This document shows, in pieces, positions 18,019-27,429 of a stretch of 64,000 bases of DNA. Position 1 is the first letter of the stretch, and every line of letters starts with the position of its first letter. The notes beneath the pieces are model-generated. The model was given only the letters and a program-made list of their open reading frames with translations. It did no database searches and had not been told where the DNA came from. Made by a program: the position numbers and the translations under genes. The stretch is from Qipengyuania algicida (GTDB lineage Bacteria > Pseudomonadota > Alphaproteobacteria > Sphingomonadales > Sphingomonadaceae). The DNA is taken from positions 62,001-126,000 of the forward strand of contig NZ_WTYA01000002.1 of the NCBI RefSeq assembly GCF_009828025.1, written 5' to 3'.

Positions 18019-19269
18019 GTGACCGGAAAGACAGACGCGCCGGTGGCGCTGCGCGATGCCGCAGCGCTCGGCTTCGATCCCGAACGGCTGGCACGGATCG
18101 ACCATTTCCTCGACGAGCAATATGTTGCGTCGGGGCGACTGCCCAATGCGCAAATTCTCGTCGCGCGCGATGGTCAGGCGGCTCATTACGGACATCTGGG
18201 CACCATGCGCGCCGATGGGACAGCCATGCGCAGCGATGCGCTGTTCCGTATCGCCAGCATGACCAAGCCGGTCACCTCGATCGCCTTCATGCAGCTGGTC
18301 GAACAGTGCAGGATCGCTCTGGAAGACCCGGTGACGCGCGTGTTTCCCGAATTTGCCGACCTCGCCGTCTACAAAGGCGGGGGCGGGTCGATCCCATTCG
18401 CGCCGGGCAAACCTGCCCCGCCGATGCGGTTCGTCGATCTGCTGACGCATATGTCGGGCTTCACCTACGGGCTGCAGAACCGCAACAACATTGATGCGGT
18501 CTATCGCGAGCATAACTTCGATTTTGCCCGCGACCATCTGGCGTCGGACGAGTTTGTTGCGCGCCTCGCAAAGCTGCCGCTGGAATTCGCGCCGGGAACG
18601 GGCTGGAACTATTCCGTCTCGACCGATGTCCTTGGCATCGCGGTCGAACGGCTGAGCGGAATGCGGCTGGGCGACTATTTCGCCAAGTATATCTTCGGCC
18701 CTCTCGGCATGACCGATACGGCGTTTGGTGCAACTGACGCCGACCGACTGGTCGATGCCTACGCCTACCAACCCGGCAAGCCGCCCAAGCTGGTGGACGC
18801 GGGCGCCAAGAGTAAGCTCAACCAGCCCGGAACCTTCGACAGCGGGGGCGGCGGGCTGATCGGCACGATTGCCGACTATCATCGCTTCGCCACCATGTTG
18901 CTCAACGGCGGAGAACTGGATGGCGCACGCATTGTCAGCCCCAAGACGCTCCAGCTGATGCGCACCAACCATTTGCCGAACAATGCCGATCTGACCGAGA
19001 TGTCGAGCAGCCTGTTCTCCGAGGCGAACAACGCGGGAACCGGTTTCGGGCTTGGCTTTGCGATGGTCATCGATCCGGCAAAGACGCTGATGCCATCGAG
19101 CATGGGCGAATTCTACTGGGGTGGCGCCTATTCGACTGCCTTCTTCGTCGATCCGGTCGAGCGCATCACGATGGTGTTTATGACCCAGGTCTACCCATCG
19201 AGCACCTATCCGATCCGGCGCCAGCTCAAGACGCTGATCTATTCTGCGCTTACGCAAAGCAACGCATGA
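18019..19269 (+). CDS. Serine hydrolase of the beta-lactamase/EstB family
   Basis: A 416-residue class C beta-lactamase-like serine hydrolase, a family that is mostly esterases, peptidases and transesterases. The nucleophile motif is Ser80-Met-Thr-Lys83 (RIASMTKPV), the tyrosine motif is in WNYSVS near residue 197, and WGGAYST near 365 stands in place of the third motif. No signal peptide is visible, so it is probably cytoplasmic and not an antibiotic resistance enzyme. A GTG at 18019, directly after the preceding stop, is chosen as start; an in-frame TTG lies 8 codons upstream. Operon position suggests it hydrolyses an ester or CoA-related intermediate of the same pathway. Confidence 0.85.
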   Translation: MTGKTDAPVALRDAAALGFDPERLARIDHFLDEQYVASGRLPNAQILVARDGQAAHYGHLGTMRADGTAMRSDALFRIASMTKPVTSIAFMQLVEQCRIALEDPVTRVFPEFADLAVYKGGGGSIPFAPGKPAPPMRFVDLLTHMSGFTYGLQNRNNIDAVYREHNFDFARDHLASDEFVARLAKLPLEFAPGTGWNYSVSTDVLGIAVERLSGMRLGDYFAKYIFGPLGMTDTAFGATDADRLVDAYAYQPGKPPKLVDAGAKSKLNQPGTFDSGGGGLIGTIADYHRFATMLLNGGELDGARIVSPKTLQLMRTNHLPNNADLTEMSSSLFSEANNAGTGFGLGFAMVIDPAKTLMPSSMGEFYWGGAYSTAFFVDPVERITMVFMTQVYPSSTYPIRRQLKTLIYSALTQSNA

Positions 19270-19313
19270 TCGAAGACCGGTAAACAGGTTTTTTCCAGCA
19301 ACTTAGCCATTGA

Positions 19314-19324
19314 ATTGCCACAAT
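19314..19324. promoter_or_regulatory. Operator-like dyad 1, ATTG-CCA-CAAT
   Basis: ATTGCCACAAT is a dyad (ATTG/CAAT around CCA, extended by A and T on either side). The same dyad in opposite orientation, ATTGTGGCAAT, lies 45 bases further on, so the two also form a 12-base perfect inverted repeat (19313-19324 and 19359-19370). They lie in the 294-base gap before the TonB receptor gene, which otherwise shows no gene. Likely paired binding sites for one regulator. Confidence 0.5.
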
Positions 19325-19358
19325 TCGCGGACGTGATCGACGTGTTGGCCGGACTTGC

Positions 19359-19369
19359 ATTGTGGCAAT
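19359..19369. promoter_or_regulatory. Operator-like dyad 2, ATTG-TGG-CAAT
   Basis: The reverse-complement copy of the dyad at 19314-19324, centre-to-centre spacing 45 bases, about four helical turns, which would allow cooperative binding or looping. It is about 195 bases upstream of the TonB receptor start codon. A looser relative, TTGCACAATG, occurs near 19430. No regulator gene is adjacent. Confidence 0.5.
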
Positions 19370-19563
19370 TTCGCAACTGACCAGGCCTGCCCCACAAGGC
19401 TAAGTCATTGATGCCGTAACGTCAGCTTGCACAATGCGAAACACGTGTTGCATTTGTTATGACCGCACTTGTCTCACCGTCTTGACGCAGGCCTCGCCAG
19501 ACCGTCTAATTCGCGTGACTGACGCCGCTCCCCCGGCAGGACGTCAATCAGGAGAGGGAACCC

Positions 19564-22290
19564 ATGAAAACCAGTTTACGCTACAGTTGCGCTCTGTCGG
19601 CACTCGTCGTTGCGTTTTCAGTTGCGCCGGCAATGGCGCAAGACACCGGCGACACTACCGCCGCGCAACAACAGGCGGATGCCACCACCACCGCAACCGG
19701 CGACGATCTCGCCGCCAACGACCAGACCGTGATCATCGTTACCGCACAGGGTCGCCGTCAGGCGCTGGCCGATGTGCCGGTGTCGGTCAATGCTGTCTCG
19801 GGCGACCTGCTCGAGAAATCGGGTGTCAGCGACATTCGCGAACTCAACCAGGTCGCGCCCTCGCTGCTGTTCTCATCGACCGGCAATGAAGCCAATGGTT
19901 CGGCGCGCATTCGCGGCGTCGGCACAGTCGGCGACAACCCCGGCCTCGAAAGCTCGGTGCCGGTGTTCATCGATGGCGTCTATCGCTCGCGTTCGGGCAC
20001 CGCATTGAGCGAACTCGGCCCGATCGACCGGATCGAGATCCTGCGCGGTCCCCAGGGAACACTGGGCGGACGTAACTCGACCGCCGGCCTAATCAGCATC
20101 TACACCGCCCCGCCCGAATTCACCCTGTCGGGCTATGGCGCATTCACTTACGGCAATTACGACATGGTCAAGGGCGAGGCTGGCATCAACCTGCCCCTCA
20201 GCCAGACCATTGCGGCCCGTGTGGACGGCGTTTATCTCAAGCGCGACGGCTTCTATCACGACGTCGTCAACGACACCGACGTCAACAACAAGGACCGTTT
20301 CCTTGTTCGCGGACAGCTGCTGTTCGAACCGACGCCGGATATCAGCTTCCGCCTGATCGGCGACTACTCGGAAAAGAGCGAAGCCTGCTGCGCAGCGACC
20401 TTCGTGCAGCCAAGCTTCGCGCCGCTGGCACGGGTTAGCCCCGGCCTTGACCCGTTCACCCGTCCGACGGGCGGACCGGCGCTGACCAGCACTTCTAACC
20501 CGATCATACCGATTCTGCTAGGTATGGGGCAGGATCCCCGCGCGCTCACCCAAAGCACGTTCAACCGCGACATCTATGTTTCACCGGGACGCAGCTATGA
20601 GGGCAAAACCAAGGATTATGGGGTTTCGGGTGAACTCAACTGGAAGTTCGGTAACACCAAGCTGACCTCGATCACCGCCTATCGCGAATACTCGAACAAT
20701 CAGGCATCGGATACCGATTACACCCAGATCGATATTCTTTATCGAGCTCCCGGACCGGACGCCGGTGCCCGCGAATTCCAGACTTTCAGCCAGGAAGTGC
20801 GCCTCAACGGTTCGGCTTTCGACAACAAGCTCGACTGGCTCATCGGTGGCTACTTCGCGCATGAAAAGCTGCAAGTTCGCGATAATCTGCGGTTCGGCAG
20901 CCAGTATGGCACCTTTGCCAACTGCCGCATCGCTCTTGCAATCAATCCATTGCTCGCCAATCCCAGCGCGGACAATTGCTTTGGCGCCAACATCGCCGCC
21001 CTGACAGGCGCAAACAACGGTGCCGGTGCGTTCGGACCGGCGACGCCGCTGATCGTGGCCGGGATCAACAATCTCGCCCAGATCAAGGATCTTGGCAGCA
21101 CGCGAGATCTGTACAATCAGACCAGCGATAACTTCGCGATCTTCACGCACAATATCATCCATCTTACCGACAAGCTCGATCTGACGCTGGGCCTCCGCTA
21201 CACCAACGAGACCAAGAAACTCAATGCGACCTTCGGTAACGACAACGTCTACTGCCCGGCCAATCGGCAATTGCTCAGCAGCCTGCTGACGACGCCGCTG
21301 GCAGGTCTAGCTGGGGGCCTGATCGGCTTGTCGTGTCAGGGCAACTCAACCGCAGAACTCAACGGCAAATCGATCAGCGACGAACGCAAGGAAGACGAGC
21401 TGACTGGGACCGCGATCCTGAGCTACAAGCCATCACGGGAATCGTTGCTCTATGCGTCCTATTCGCGCGGCTACAAGGCGGGCGGTTTCAACCTCGATCG
21501 CTCGGCCCTGTCGAACCCAGTGGCGCTCGACGCCAACAATCTGAATGTAGCCAACCTCCAGTTCGGGGCGGAAAAGGTCAACGCCTACGAAATCGGGTTC
21601 AAGTATTCGGAACGCAAGTTCACCTTCAGCATCGACGCTTTCCGTCAGGAGTTCAGCAACTTCCAGCTGAACACCTTCAACGGCTCGGTCTTCCTGGTGC
21701 AGAATATCAATTCTTGCGGCACTGACCTGTCTGCGACGGGAACCTGCTCACCCGACGACGTTAAGCCAGGCGTGATCTCCGAAGGTGTCGAGGTCGAAGG
21801 TTCGGTCAGCCCGGTCAAGGACTTCACCGTCACCATGGCCGTGACCTATGCCAACACGCACTACAAGAACAAGCTGATCGGTAACGACACCGGTGCGGCG
21901 CTCGATCCGGCCCTGCGCCTGCTGCCGGGTGACAATCTGTCGAATGCGCCGGAGATCACCGCGACGTCCTCGGTCAGTTGGACGCCGGAACTGGGCAGCA
22001 GCGGTATGCGCGGACTGGTGTTCTTCGATGCACGTATGGTCAGCGACTACAACACCGGTTCAGACCTTCTCTATGGCAAGGAACAGGACGGCTTCGTGGT
22101 CGTGAACGGACGCATCGGTGTGACGAACATCGGCGGCCACTTCTCGATCGAAGGCTGGGTCCGCAACCTGTTCGACAAGCAATACACGCAGGTCGCTTTC
22201 AACACGCCGTTCGTGGCTCCGCAACAGACCTACTCGGCCTTCCTCGCCGAACCCAGGACCTATGGTGTGACCGTACGCGGCAAGTTCTGA
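19564..22290 (+). CDS. TonB-dependent outer-membrane receptor
   Basis: A 908-residue TonB-dependent receptor. A signal peptide ends near AMA-Q (residue 25). After a Thr/Ala-rich linker comes the TonB-box-like TVIIVTAQGR near residue 55, then the plug domain (DVPVSVNAVSGDLLEKSGV, IEILRGPQGTLGGRNSTAG) and a large beta barrel ending with the expected C-terminal aromatic (TVRGKF). Plug type and length suit receptors for organic nutrients as well as siderophores; the adjoining acyl-CoA dehydrogenases and SDR favour a carbon-source ligand. AGGAGAGGG precedes the ATG. Two dyads in the promoter region suggest specific regulation. Confidence 0.92.
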   Translation: MKTSLRYSCALSALVVAFSVAPAMAQDTGDTTAAQQQADATTTATGDDLAANDQTVIIVTAQGRRQALADVPVSVNAVSGDLLEKSGVSDIRELNQVAPSLLFSSTGNEANGSARIRGVGTVGDNPGLESSVPVFIDGVYRSRSGTALSELGPIDRIEILRGPQGTLGGRNSTAGLISIYTAPPEFTLSGYGAFTYGNYDMVKGEAGINLPLSQTIAARVDGVYLKRDGFYHDVVNDTDVNNKDRFLVRGQLLFEPTPDISFRLIGDYSEKSEACCAATFVQPSFAPLARVSPGLDPFTRPTGGPALTSTSNPIIPILLGMGQDPRALTQSTFNRDIYVSPGRSYEGKTKDYGVSGELNWKFGNTKLTSITAYREYSNNQASDTDYTQIDILYRAPGPDAGAREFQTFSQEVRLNGSAFDNKLDWLIGGYFAHEKLQVRDNLRFGSQYGTFANCRIALAINPLLANPSADNCFGANIAALTGANNGAGAFGPATPLIVAGINNLAQIKDLGSTRDLYNQTSDNFAIFTHNIIHLTDKLDLTLGLRYTNETKKLNATFGNDNVYCPANRQLLSSLLTTPLAGLAGGLIGLSCQGNSTAELNGKSISDERKEDELTGTAILSYKPSRESLLYASYSRGYKAGGFNLDRSALSNPVALDANNLNVANLQFGAEKVNAYEIGFKYSERKFTFSIDAFRQEFSNFQLNTFNGSVFLVQNINSCGTDLSATGTCSPDDVKPGVISEGVEVEGSVSPVKDFTVTMAVTYANTHYKNKLIGNDTGAALDPALRLLPGDNLSNAPEITATSSVSWTPELGSSGMRGLVFFDARMVSDYNTGSDLLYGKEQDGFVVVNGRIGVTNIGGHFSIEGWVRNLFDKQYTQVAFNTPFVAPQQTYSAFLAEPRTYGVTVRGKF

Positions 22291-22312
22291 TCGCCTGAAC
22301 ATTTGCCAATCC

Positions 22313-22348
22313 AGAGGCCCGGTGTGATAAGCATCGGGCCTCTTTTTT
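22313..22348 (+). terminator. Intrinsic terminator after TonB receptor gene
   Basis: AGAGGCCCG (22313-22321) pairs perfectly with CGGGCCTCT (22335-22343) across a 13-base loop, followed by a run of T to 22348: a textbook Rho-independent terminator. It lies only 18 bases before the start of the SDR gene, so it would limit read-through into that gene and act as an attenuator. Confidence 0.9.
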
Positions 22349-22366
22349 GTTTGCCGGAGCCACACC

Positions 22367-23131
22367 ATGACCCTGTTCGACCTCAATGGAAAAACCGCCG
22401 TCATCACCGGCTCGAGCCGGGGGATCGGACGTGCGATTGCCGAACAGCTTGCTGCGCATGGGGCGCGGGTGGTCATCTCCAGCCGCAAGCAGGAGGTATG
22501 CGAGGAGGTTGCCGCCGCGATCAACTCCGAGCATGGCGAGGAACGCGCCATCGCGATCGCAGCGAGCATTTCCGACAAGGCGCAGCTTGAAGATCTGTTT
22601 GCGCAGACGGCTCAGCGCCTTGGCCCGGTCGACATCCTGATCTGCAACGCCGCCAGCAACCCCTATTACGGGTCAATGGATGGGATTTCGGACGAGCAGT
22701 TCCGCAAGGTGCTCGACAACAATATCCTCTCGAACCACTGGCTGATCCAACTCGCCCTGCCAGCCATGCGCGAGCGCGGGGACGGGGCGATCGTGGTGAT
22801 CAGCTCGATCGGGGGATTGCGCGCCTCAACCTCGATCGGTGCCTATTGCATCTCCAAGGCCGCCGACATGCAGTTGGTGCGCAACTACGCCGCCGAGAAC
22901 GGGCAGCACGGTATTCGGATCAACGCCATCGCGCCGGGATTGGTGAAGACCGATTTCGCCAAGGCCTTGTGGGACAATCCCAAGGCGCTGGAGGCGACCG
23001 AAAAAGCCTTGCCCATGCGACGCATCGGCGAACCGGTCGATATTGCCGGGGCGGCAGTCTACCTGTCCTCGCCCGCCGGGCGCTGGACCACCGGGCAGAC
23101 GATTGTCGTCGATGGCGGCGCCACGATCTGA
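22367..23131 (+). CDS. Classical short-chain dehydrogenase/reductase
   Basis: A 254-residue SDR oxidoreductase. The nucleotide-binding motif TGSSRGIG is at residues 14-21, NAAS near 92, the catalytic Ser in ISSIGG near 145 and YCISK (Tyr-x3-Lys) near 160; IRINAIAPGLVKTDFAK follows. Arg in SSRK after strand 2 favours NADP(H). It is a soluble tetramer-type enzyme, probably oxidising or reducing a hydroxyacyl or alcohol intermediate. The strong terminator between it and the TonB gene means its expression depends on read-through or a promoter inside the receptor gene. Its 3' end is 12 bases from the convergent efflux gene. Confidence 0.88.
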   Translation: MTLFDLNGKTAVITGSSRGIGRAIAEQLAAHGARVVISSRKQEVCEEVAAAINSEHGEERAIAIAASISDKAQLEDLFAQTAQRLGPVDILICNAASNPYYGSMDGISDEQFRKVLDNNILSNHWLIQLALPAMRERGDGAIVVISSIGGLRASTSIGAYCISKAADMQLVRNYAAENGQHGIRINAIAPGLVKTDFAKALWDNPKALEATEKALPMRRIGEPVDIAGAAVYLSSPAGRWTTGQTIVVDGGATI

Positions 23132-23143
23132 CGCCGCCGCACG

Positions 23144-24655
23144 CTACTGAGCGTCGATCGGCGCCTGGGTGTCGACTTTCGTCTCGGCGTCGCTCGCCGG
23201 GCCTTTCTCCGACCAGCCACCACCCATCGCCTTGAACAGAGCGGCGGTATCCTGACGCAGCTTGGCATTGCTCGCAGCCAGGCTCTCCCGCGCCGAAAGC
23301 GCGGAGACCTGTGCGTTGATGAGCGAATCCTGCGCAACGAAGCCAGTCTTGTACTGAGCGGCAACAGCGCTCTCGGTTCGCTCCGCATCGCTCAGTGCGC
23401 TACGCAGTTGAGCATTGCGGGCTCGCTCTGCGCTGATCTGGGCCAAGGCGTCCTCGACGTCCTTGAGCGCGCGCAATACGGTCTTCTGATAAGCAAGATA
23501 CGCTTGCTGGTCGTCTTCCTTGCGCGATGCGACGGTCGCCTTGCGCTTGCCCCAATCGAGGATCGGGAACATCGCCGAAGCGCTGGCCGTAGTCTGCACA
23601 CTGTCACCTTGAAACAGTGAACCGAGGCTGGTCGATATAAGCTGGGCCAACCCGGTCAGGCTGAAGCGCGGATAAAGATCGGCAACAGCCACACCCACTT
23701 GCGCCGTAGCCGCTGCGAGGTTGCGCTCTGCCGCACGGACATCTGGCCGACGGCGCAGCAGATCGGAAGGCAGACCAGCCGGGATTTCCGGGGCAGGCCC
23801 AAGCTCGGCCTTGCTGTCGGCAAGCTCGGCAGACAGCGCATCCGGCCCCTTGCCCAGCAGTGTACCAAGGGCATGGATACGGATCTTCGCATCAGCCTCA
23901 AGCGGTTGCAGGCGCGCCCTTGTTTGCGTCAGGCTTGCACGCTGGCGCACCACGTCGATGGGTGGCTGAAGGCCAGTTTGCGCGATATGGGCCGAAATCT
24001 GGTCGGCGCGTTCGAGGTTGGCGATTTCATTCTTCAGGATCGCGATCTGGGCCTGGTCCAGACGATAGGCGAAATAGGCGTCAGCGACTTCGGCGGCCAG
24101 TGTGACTGCCGCGTCGCGCTGGTTCCAGACCGCTGCCTCCGTAGACGCGCGTGCTGCCTGCCTGGTACGGGTGCCTCGCCCGAACAGGTCGAGTTCCCAG
24201 CTGGCATCGAACCCGGCGGCATAGGTGGTGATGGAACTTCCCGGCAACGTAATCCCGCCAGCAGAGCCGCTGTTATCCGACGATCCGCCACCGAATGCCC
24301 TCGCCAGCTCGGAAAAGCCCGCGTTCTTGCTGAGATGGATATTGGTCGCACCGGCCTGTGCATCGACGGTGGGCAGGCCGATCGCGCGCGCCTCTATCTC
24401 CTGCAACCTTGCCTGCCGTACGCGCGATGCGGCGATGGCGATGTCCGGGTTGCCGGCGAGCGCGCGCTCAATCAGGCTGGTCAGCTCCGGATCGCCGAAA
24501 GCCGTCCACCAATGCGCCGGGTCAACCGTCGCTCCGCTGGGCTGCTGCTCGACGTAGCGCGCGGGAACATCGACCTTGGGTGCATGATAATCCGGCCCAA
24601 CGGTACAGCCCGCCAGGGCGAGAAACGAAGCGGCAAAGGCGAATTGACGACGCAT
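23144..24655 (-). CDS. Outer-membrane efflux lipoprotein (NodT/OprM type)
   Basis: A 503-residue outer-membrane factor. The N-terminus FAFAASFLALAGCTVGPDYH is a lipoprotein signal with lipobox LAGC, cleaved before Cys, followed by the family motif VGPDY. Two outer-membrane-factor repeats (ELTSLIERALAGNPDIAIAA and LRRRPDVRAAERNLAAATA) build the trimeric channel-tunnel. The start overlaps the EmrB stop by one base (TGATG). With the EmrA and EmrB proteins encoded just upstream it would complete a three-part pump spanning both membranes. Confidence 0.9.
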   Translation of the reverse strand: MRRQFAFAASFLALAGCTVGPDYHAPKVDVPARYVEQQPSGATVDPAHWWTAFGDPELTSLIERALAGNPDIAIAASRVRQARLQEIEARAIGLPTVDAQAGATNIHLSKNAGFSELARAFGGGSSDNSGSAGGITLPGSSITTYAAGFDASWELDLFGRGTRTRQAARASTEAAVWNQRDAAVTLAAEVADAYFAYRLDQAQIAILKNEIANLERADQISAHIAQTGLQPPIDVVRQRASLTQTRARLQPLEADAKIRIHALGTLLGKGPDALSAELADSKAELGPAPEIPAGLPSDLLRRRPDVRAAERNLAAATAQVGVAVADLYPRFSLTGLAQLISTSLGSLFQGDSVQTTASASAMFPILDWGKRKATVASRKEDDQQAYLAYQKTVLRALKDVEDALAQISAERARNAQLRSALSDAERTESAVAAQYKTGFVAQDSLINAQVSALSARESLAASNAKLRQDTAALFKAMGGGWSEKGPASDAETKVDTQAPIDAQ

Positions 24656-26253
24656 CAGTGCCCTACCCCCACCGGAGCGGAACCCGATTTCCCCGAGCGC
24701 AAGAAAAGGACAAGAGGCATGACAACAATCACCACGATCATGAGTGTGTAGAAAACATCGATAAAGGACAGCATGGTCGCCTGCTGCTGCACCTGCTGAG
24801 CCAGCACCGCCAAGGCTGTGCCTTGTGGATTGCCGGTACTGGCAAAGGCGCCCTGGGCGTTCTGCATATACTGCTGATATTCCGGATTGAGCGGATTGAG
24901 CTGGTACGTGAGTTCGGCGTGGCGCAATTGCATGTGGTTGGCGAGCACCACCTGCGACATGGAAATGCCCAGTGTGCCGCCAAGGTTGCGCGCCACGTTG
25001 AGCAGGCTCGATGCCTGTGCGGTCGATCTTTGCGCCAATCCCGTATAGGCTATCGCGTTGATCGGCACGAACAGGAACGGGAGTGCCGCCGACTGCATCA
25101 TCCGCGCCAATGCTGCGTCCATGAAGCTGATCTGGGCGGTAAAATGGCCCATATGCCACAGCGCCAGCGCCTGCATGGCGAATGCGCCGCCGATCATGAT
25201 GCGCACGTCCACCTTGCCTGTCAGGCGTCCGGCAATCGGAACCGCAATAAGGGTCGCAATCCCTCCGACCGTCAAGGCCATTCCGGCATCGAGCGCGCTG
25301 TAACCCAGCACCTGTTGGAGCATCTGCGGGATCAGCTGGGTAGTGCTGAACAGGATCATTCCGACCAACAGCATGATCGCCACGGTGGCGGCGAAATTGC
25401 GGTTCTTGAGCAGCCGCAAATCGATCACCGGATCGTCATGATTGAGCTCCCATATCACCAGTCCGATCAGCGATGCCGCCGCGACAATTGCGGAGAAGAT
25501 GATCAGCGGGCTGGCAAACCATTCCAGTCGCTGCCCCCGATCGAAAAAGATTTCGAGAAATCCGAGGCCAAGAAACACTAGGATCACACCGACATAGTCG
25601 ATCCGGATGCCCGTCTTGAGCAGTTCCCGACGGTCCTCCTGCACGGCTTCGGGTTCATCGACGAACAGCGTCACCAGTATCACCGACATGATGCCGATCG
25701 GCACGTTGATCAGGAAGATCCAGTGCCAGCTAGAATATTCGGTGATGAACCCACCCAGCGTGGGGCCGAGCACCGGCCCAACGACCACAACGATTGCAAA
25801 GGCTGCAAAGGCCATGCCTCGTTTTTCCGGCGGGAACGTATCGGCAAGGATCGATTGTTCGACCGGCGCCAGTCCGCCGCCACCGATCCCCTGAAACACG
25901 CGGGCGATCACCAGTGTCGTCAGATTTGGCGCAATTCCGCAAAGGAACGAGGACAGCGTGAACAACGTAATCGAGAACGTGAAGTAGCGTTTGCGTCCAA
26001 TCACATTGGTCAGCCAGCCTGAGATCGGGATGACCACCGCATTCGCGACCAGATAGCTGGTCAGAACCCATGTCGCCTGGTCCAGCGAAATCGACAGTCC
26101 GCCCGCGATATGATCGAGGCTGACATTCGCGATCGACGTGTCGAGCACCTCCATGAAGGTTGGCAGCGAGATGATCGCCACCACCAGCCACGGGTTGATA
26201 CGCCCCGCGGCGGAGCGGCTTGAATCCCACTCGTGATGGACGGCCTCAGCCAT
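24655..26253 (-). CDS. EmrB/QacA-type DHA2 multidrug exporter
   Basis: A 532-residue MFS protein of the 14-helix DHA2 family that exports drugs or toxic acids using the proton gradient. Visible motifs are TFMEVLDTSIANVSLDHIAG in helix 1 (motif D1), ISGWLTNVIGRKRYF after helix 2 (motif A) and a proline/glycine-rich GPVLGPTLGG in helix 5 (motif C, typical of antiporters). Cytoplasmic membrane. It is followed by the outer-membrane factor and preceded three bases upstream by the EmrA-like adaptor, giving a complete tripartite pump. Confidence 0.92.
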   Translation of the reverse strand: MAEAVHHEWDSSRSAAGRINPWLVVAIISLPTFMEVLDTSIANVSLDHIAGGLSISLDQATWVLTSYLVANAVVIPISGWLTNVIGRKRYFTFSITLFTLSSFLCGIAPNLTTLVIARVFQGIGGGGLAPVEQSILADTFPPEKRGMAFAAFAIVVVVGPVLGPTLGGFITEYSSWHWIFLINVPIGIMSVILVTLFVDEPEAVQEDRRELLKTGIRIDYVGVILVFLGLGFLEIFFDRGQRLEWFASPLIIFSAIVAAASLIGLVIWELNHDDPVIDLRLLKNRNFAATVAIMLLVGMILFSTTQLIPQMLQQVLGYSALDAGMALTVGGIATLIAVPIAGRLTGKVDVRIMIGGAFAMQALALWHMGHFTAQISFMDAALARMMQSAALPFLFVPINAIAYTGLAQRSTAQASSLLNVARNLGGTLGISMSQVVLANHMQLRHAELTYQLNPLNPEYQQYMQNAQGAFASTGNPQGTALAVLAQQVQQQATMLSFIDVFYTLMIVVIVVMPLVLFLRSGKSGSAPVGVGH

Positions 26254-26256
26254 GGA

Positions 26257-27429
26257 TCAGCGAACCTTTACGGTCGGGACGACCGACATTCCCGGACCGA
26301 TCGGGTATTTGCTGGGATCGGGACCGTTCTTGGTATCGAAGGAAATCCGTACCGGCACACGCTGAACGACCTTGACGTAATTGCCGGTCGCGTTCTGTGG
26401 CGGCAGCAAGGAGAACGCTTGACCTGCACCGTGCTGAAACGATTCCACATGGCCGACGAATTTCACGTCCGGAAAGGCATCGACTGTGATCGACACCGGC
26501 TGCCCCACCCGCATGTGCTGAAGCTGCGTTTCCTTGAAGTTGGCGGTGATCCAGATGTGTTCGGGAATAATCGCCATAAGCTGCGTGCCCGGCGCCACAT
26601 AGGAACCGACATTGACGCTGCGGTTGACGACCTGACCGGCAACCGGCGCCCGCAGTTCCAGATCGCCCATCGTGACCTGCGCCTGCTGGATTTGGGCCTT
26701 GCGCGCGGCAACGATTTGCTGTGCCGCCTGCACCTGACGCCGCGCCACCGTGATCTGAGCGTTGGCGGAGGCGACGCTGCGTTGGGCAGCTGCCGCCTGT
26801 GCGGCGGTGGAACGTGCCTGGGCCTGCGCCTGATCGAGTTGCTGGCCGGCAACCGCCTGCGGATCGAGGGCGAGGAGGTGCTTGTAGCGGGCGAGCTCCT
26901 TGGCAGCCTTGGCAGCCTCGGCCTGAGGTGCGAGCGCCTGCGACGCCGCTTGATTTCGTGCCGCGATCGCGGATTCGACCTGGGCCTGTGCCTGATCGAC
27001 CTGCGCTTCTGCCTGGCGGGCATTGGCTTTTGCTTCAGCCAGTTGCGCTTCCGGTCCGCTGGGCTGGATCACTGCGAGCAATGTCCCGGCCTTGACGTGC
27101 TGGTTGTCGACCTGCGCGACCTTCTCCAGCGTCCCTGCCACCTGCGGCGCGAGCCTCACGATATGCGCATCGATAAACGCATCGTCGGTCGATTCATACT
27201 GGCGTGCGTGAAGGTAATACAGAATTCCTCCGATCAGCAGCACCGCCACCACGATGACAAGGATGATCCAGAAACCCCGACGCTGGAACAGCGGCTTCTT
27301 GCCGTTGCTCTTGCCTTCGCCGGAATCGCCACCCTGTTCAGTATCATTGGTCTGCGACTGGTCTGCATCGTGAGATGCGTCCTGCGCGGTGGTGTCATCA
27401 CGATTTTCGGAATCGCTTGCAGAACTCAT
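26257..27429 (-). CDS. EmrA/HlyD-type periplasmic adaptor
   Basis: A 390-residue membrane fusion protein. The acidic, disordered N-terminus (residues 1-45) precedes one membrane helix (FWIILVIVVAVLLIGGILYY, ~54-73), then the lipoyl half-motif, an Ala/Gln-rich alpha-helical hairpin (residues ~125-260) and the second lipoyl/beta-barrel region (LRAPVAGQVVNRSVNVGSYV). It joins the EmrB exporter to the outer-membrane channel. The start overlaps the TetR stop by four bases, so regulator and pump form one transcript. Confidence 0.91.
   Translation of the reverse strand: MSSASDSENRDDTTAQDASHDADQSQTNDTEQGGDSGEGKSNGKKPLFQRRGFWIILVIVVAVLLIGGILYYLHARQYESTDDAFIDAHIVRLAPQVAGTLEKVAQVDNQHVKAGTLLAVIQPSGPEAQLAEAKANARQAEAQVDQAQAQVESAIAARNQAASQALAPQAEAAKAAKELARYKHLLALDPQAVAGQQLDQAQAQARSTAAQAAAAQRSVASANAQITVARRQVQAAQQIVAARKAQIQQAQVTMGDLELRAPVAGQVVNRSVNVGSYVAPGTQLMAIIPEHIWITANFKETQLQHMRVGQPVSITVDAFPDVKFVGHVESFQHGAGQAFSLLPPQNATGNYVKVVQRVPVRISFDTKNGPDPSKYPIGPGMSVVPTVKVR

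Noticed and set aside
18019-19269. Antibiotic-resistance beta-lactamase
   Set aside because: Has the Ser-x-x-Lys and Tyr motifs but no signal peptide and lies in an acyl-CoA dehydrogenase operon; esterase-like hydrolase is more likely.
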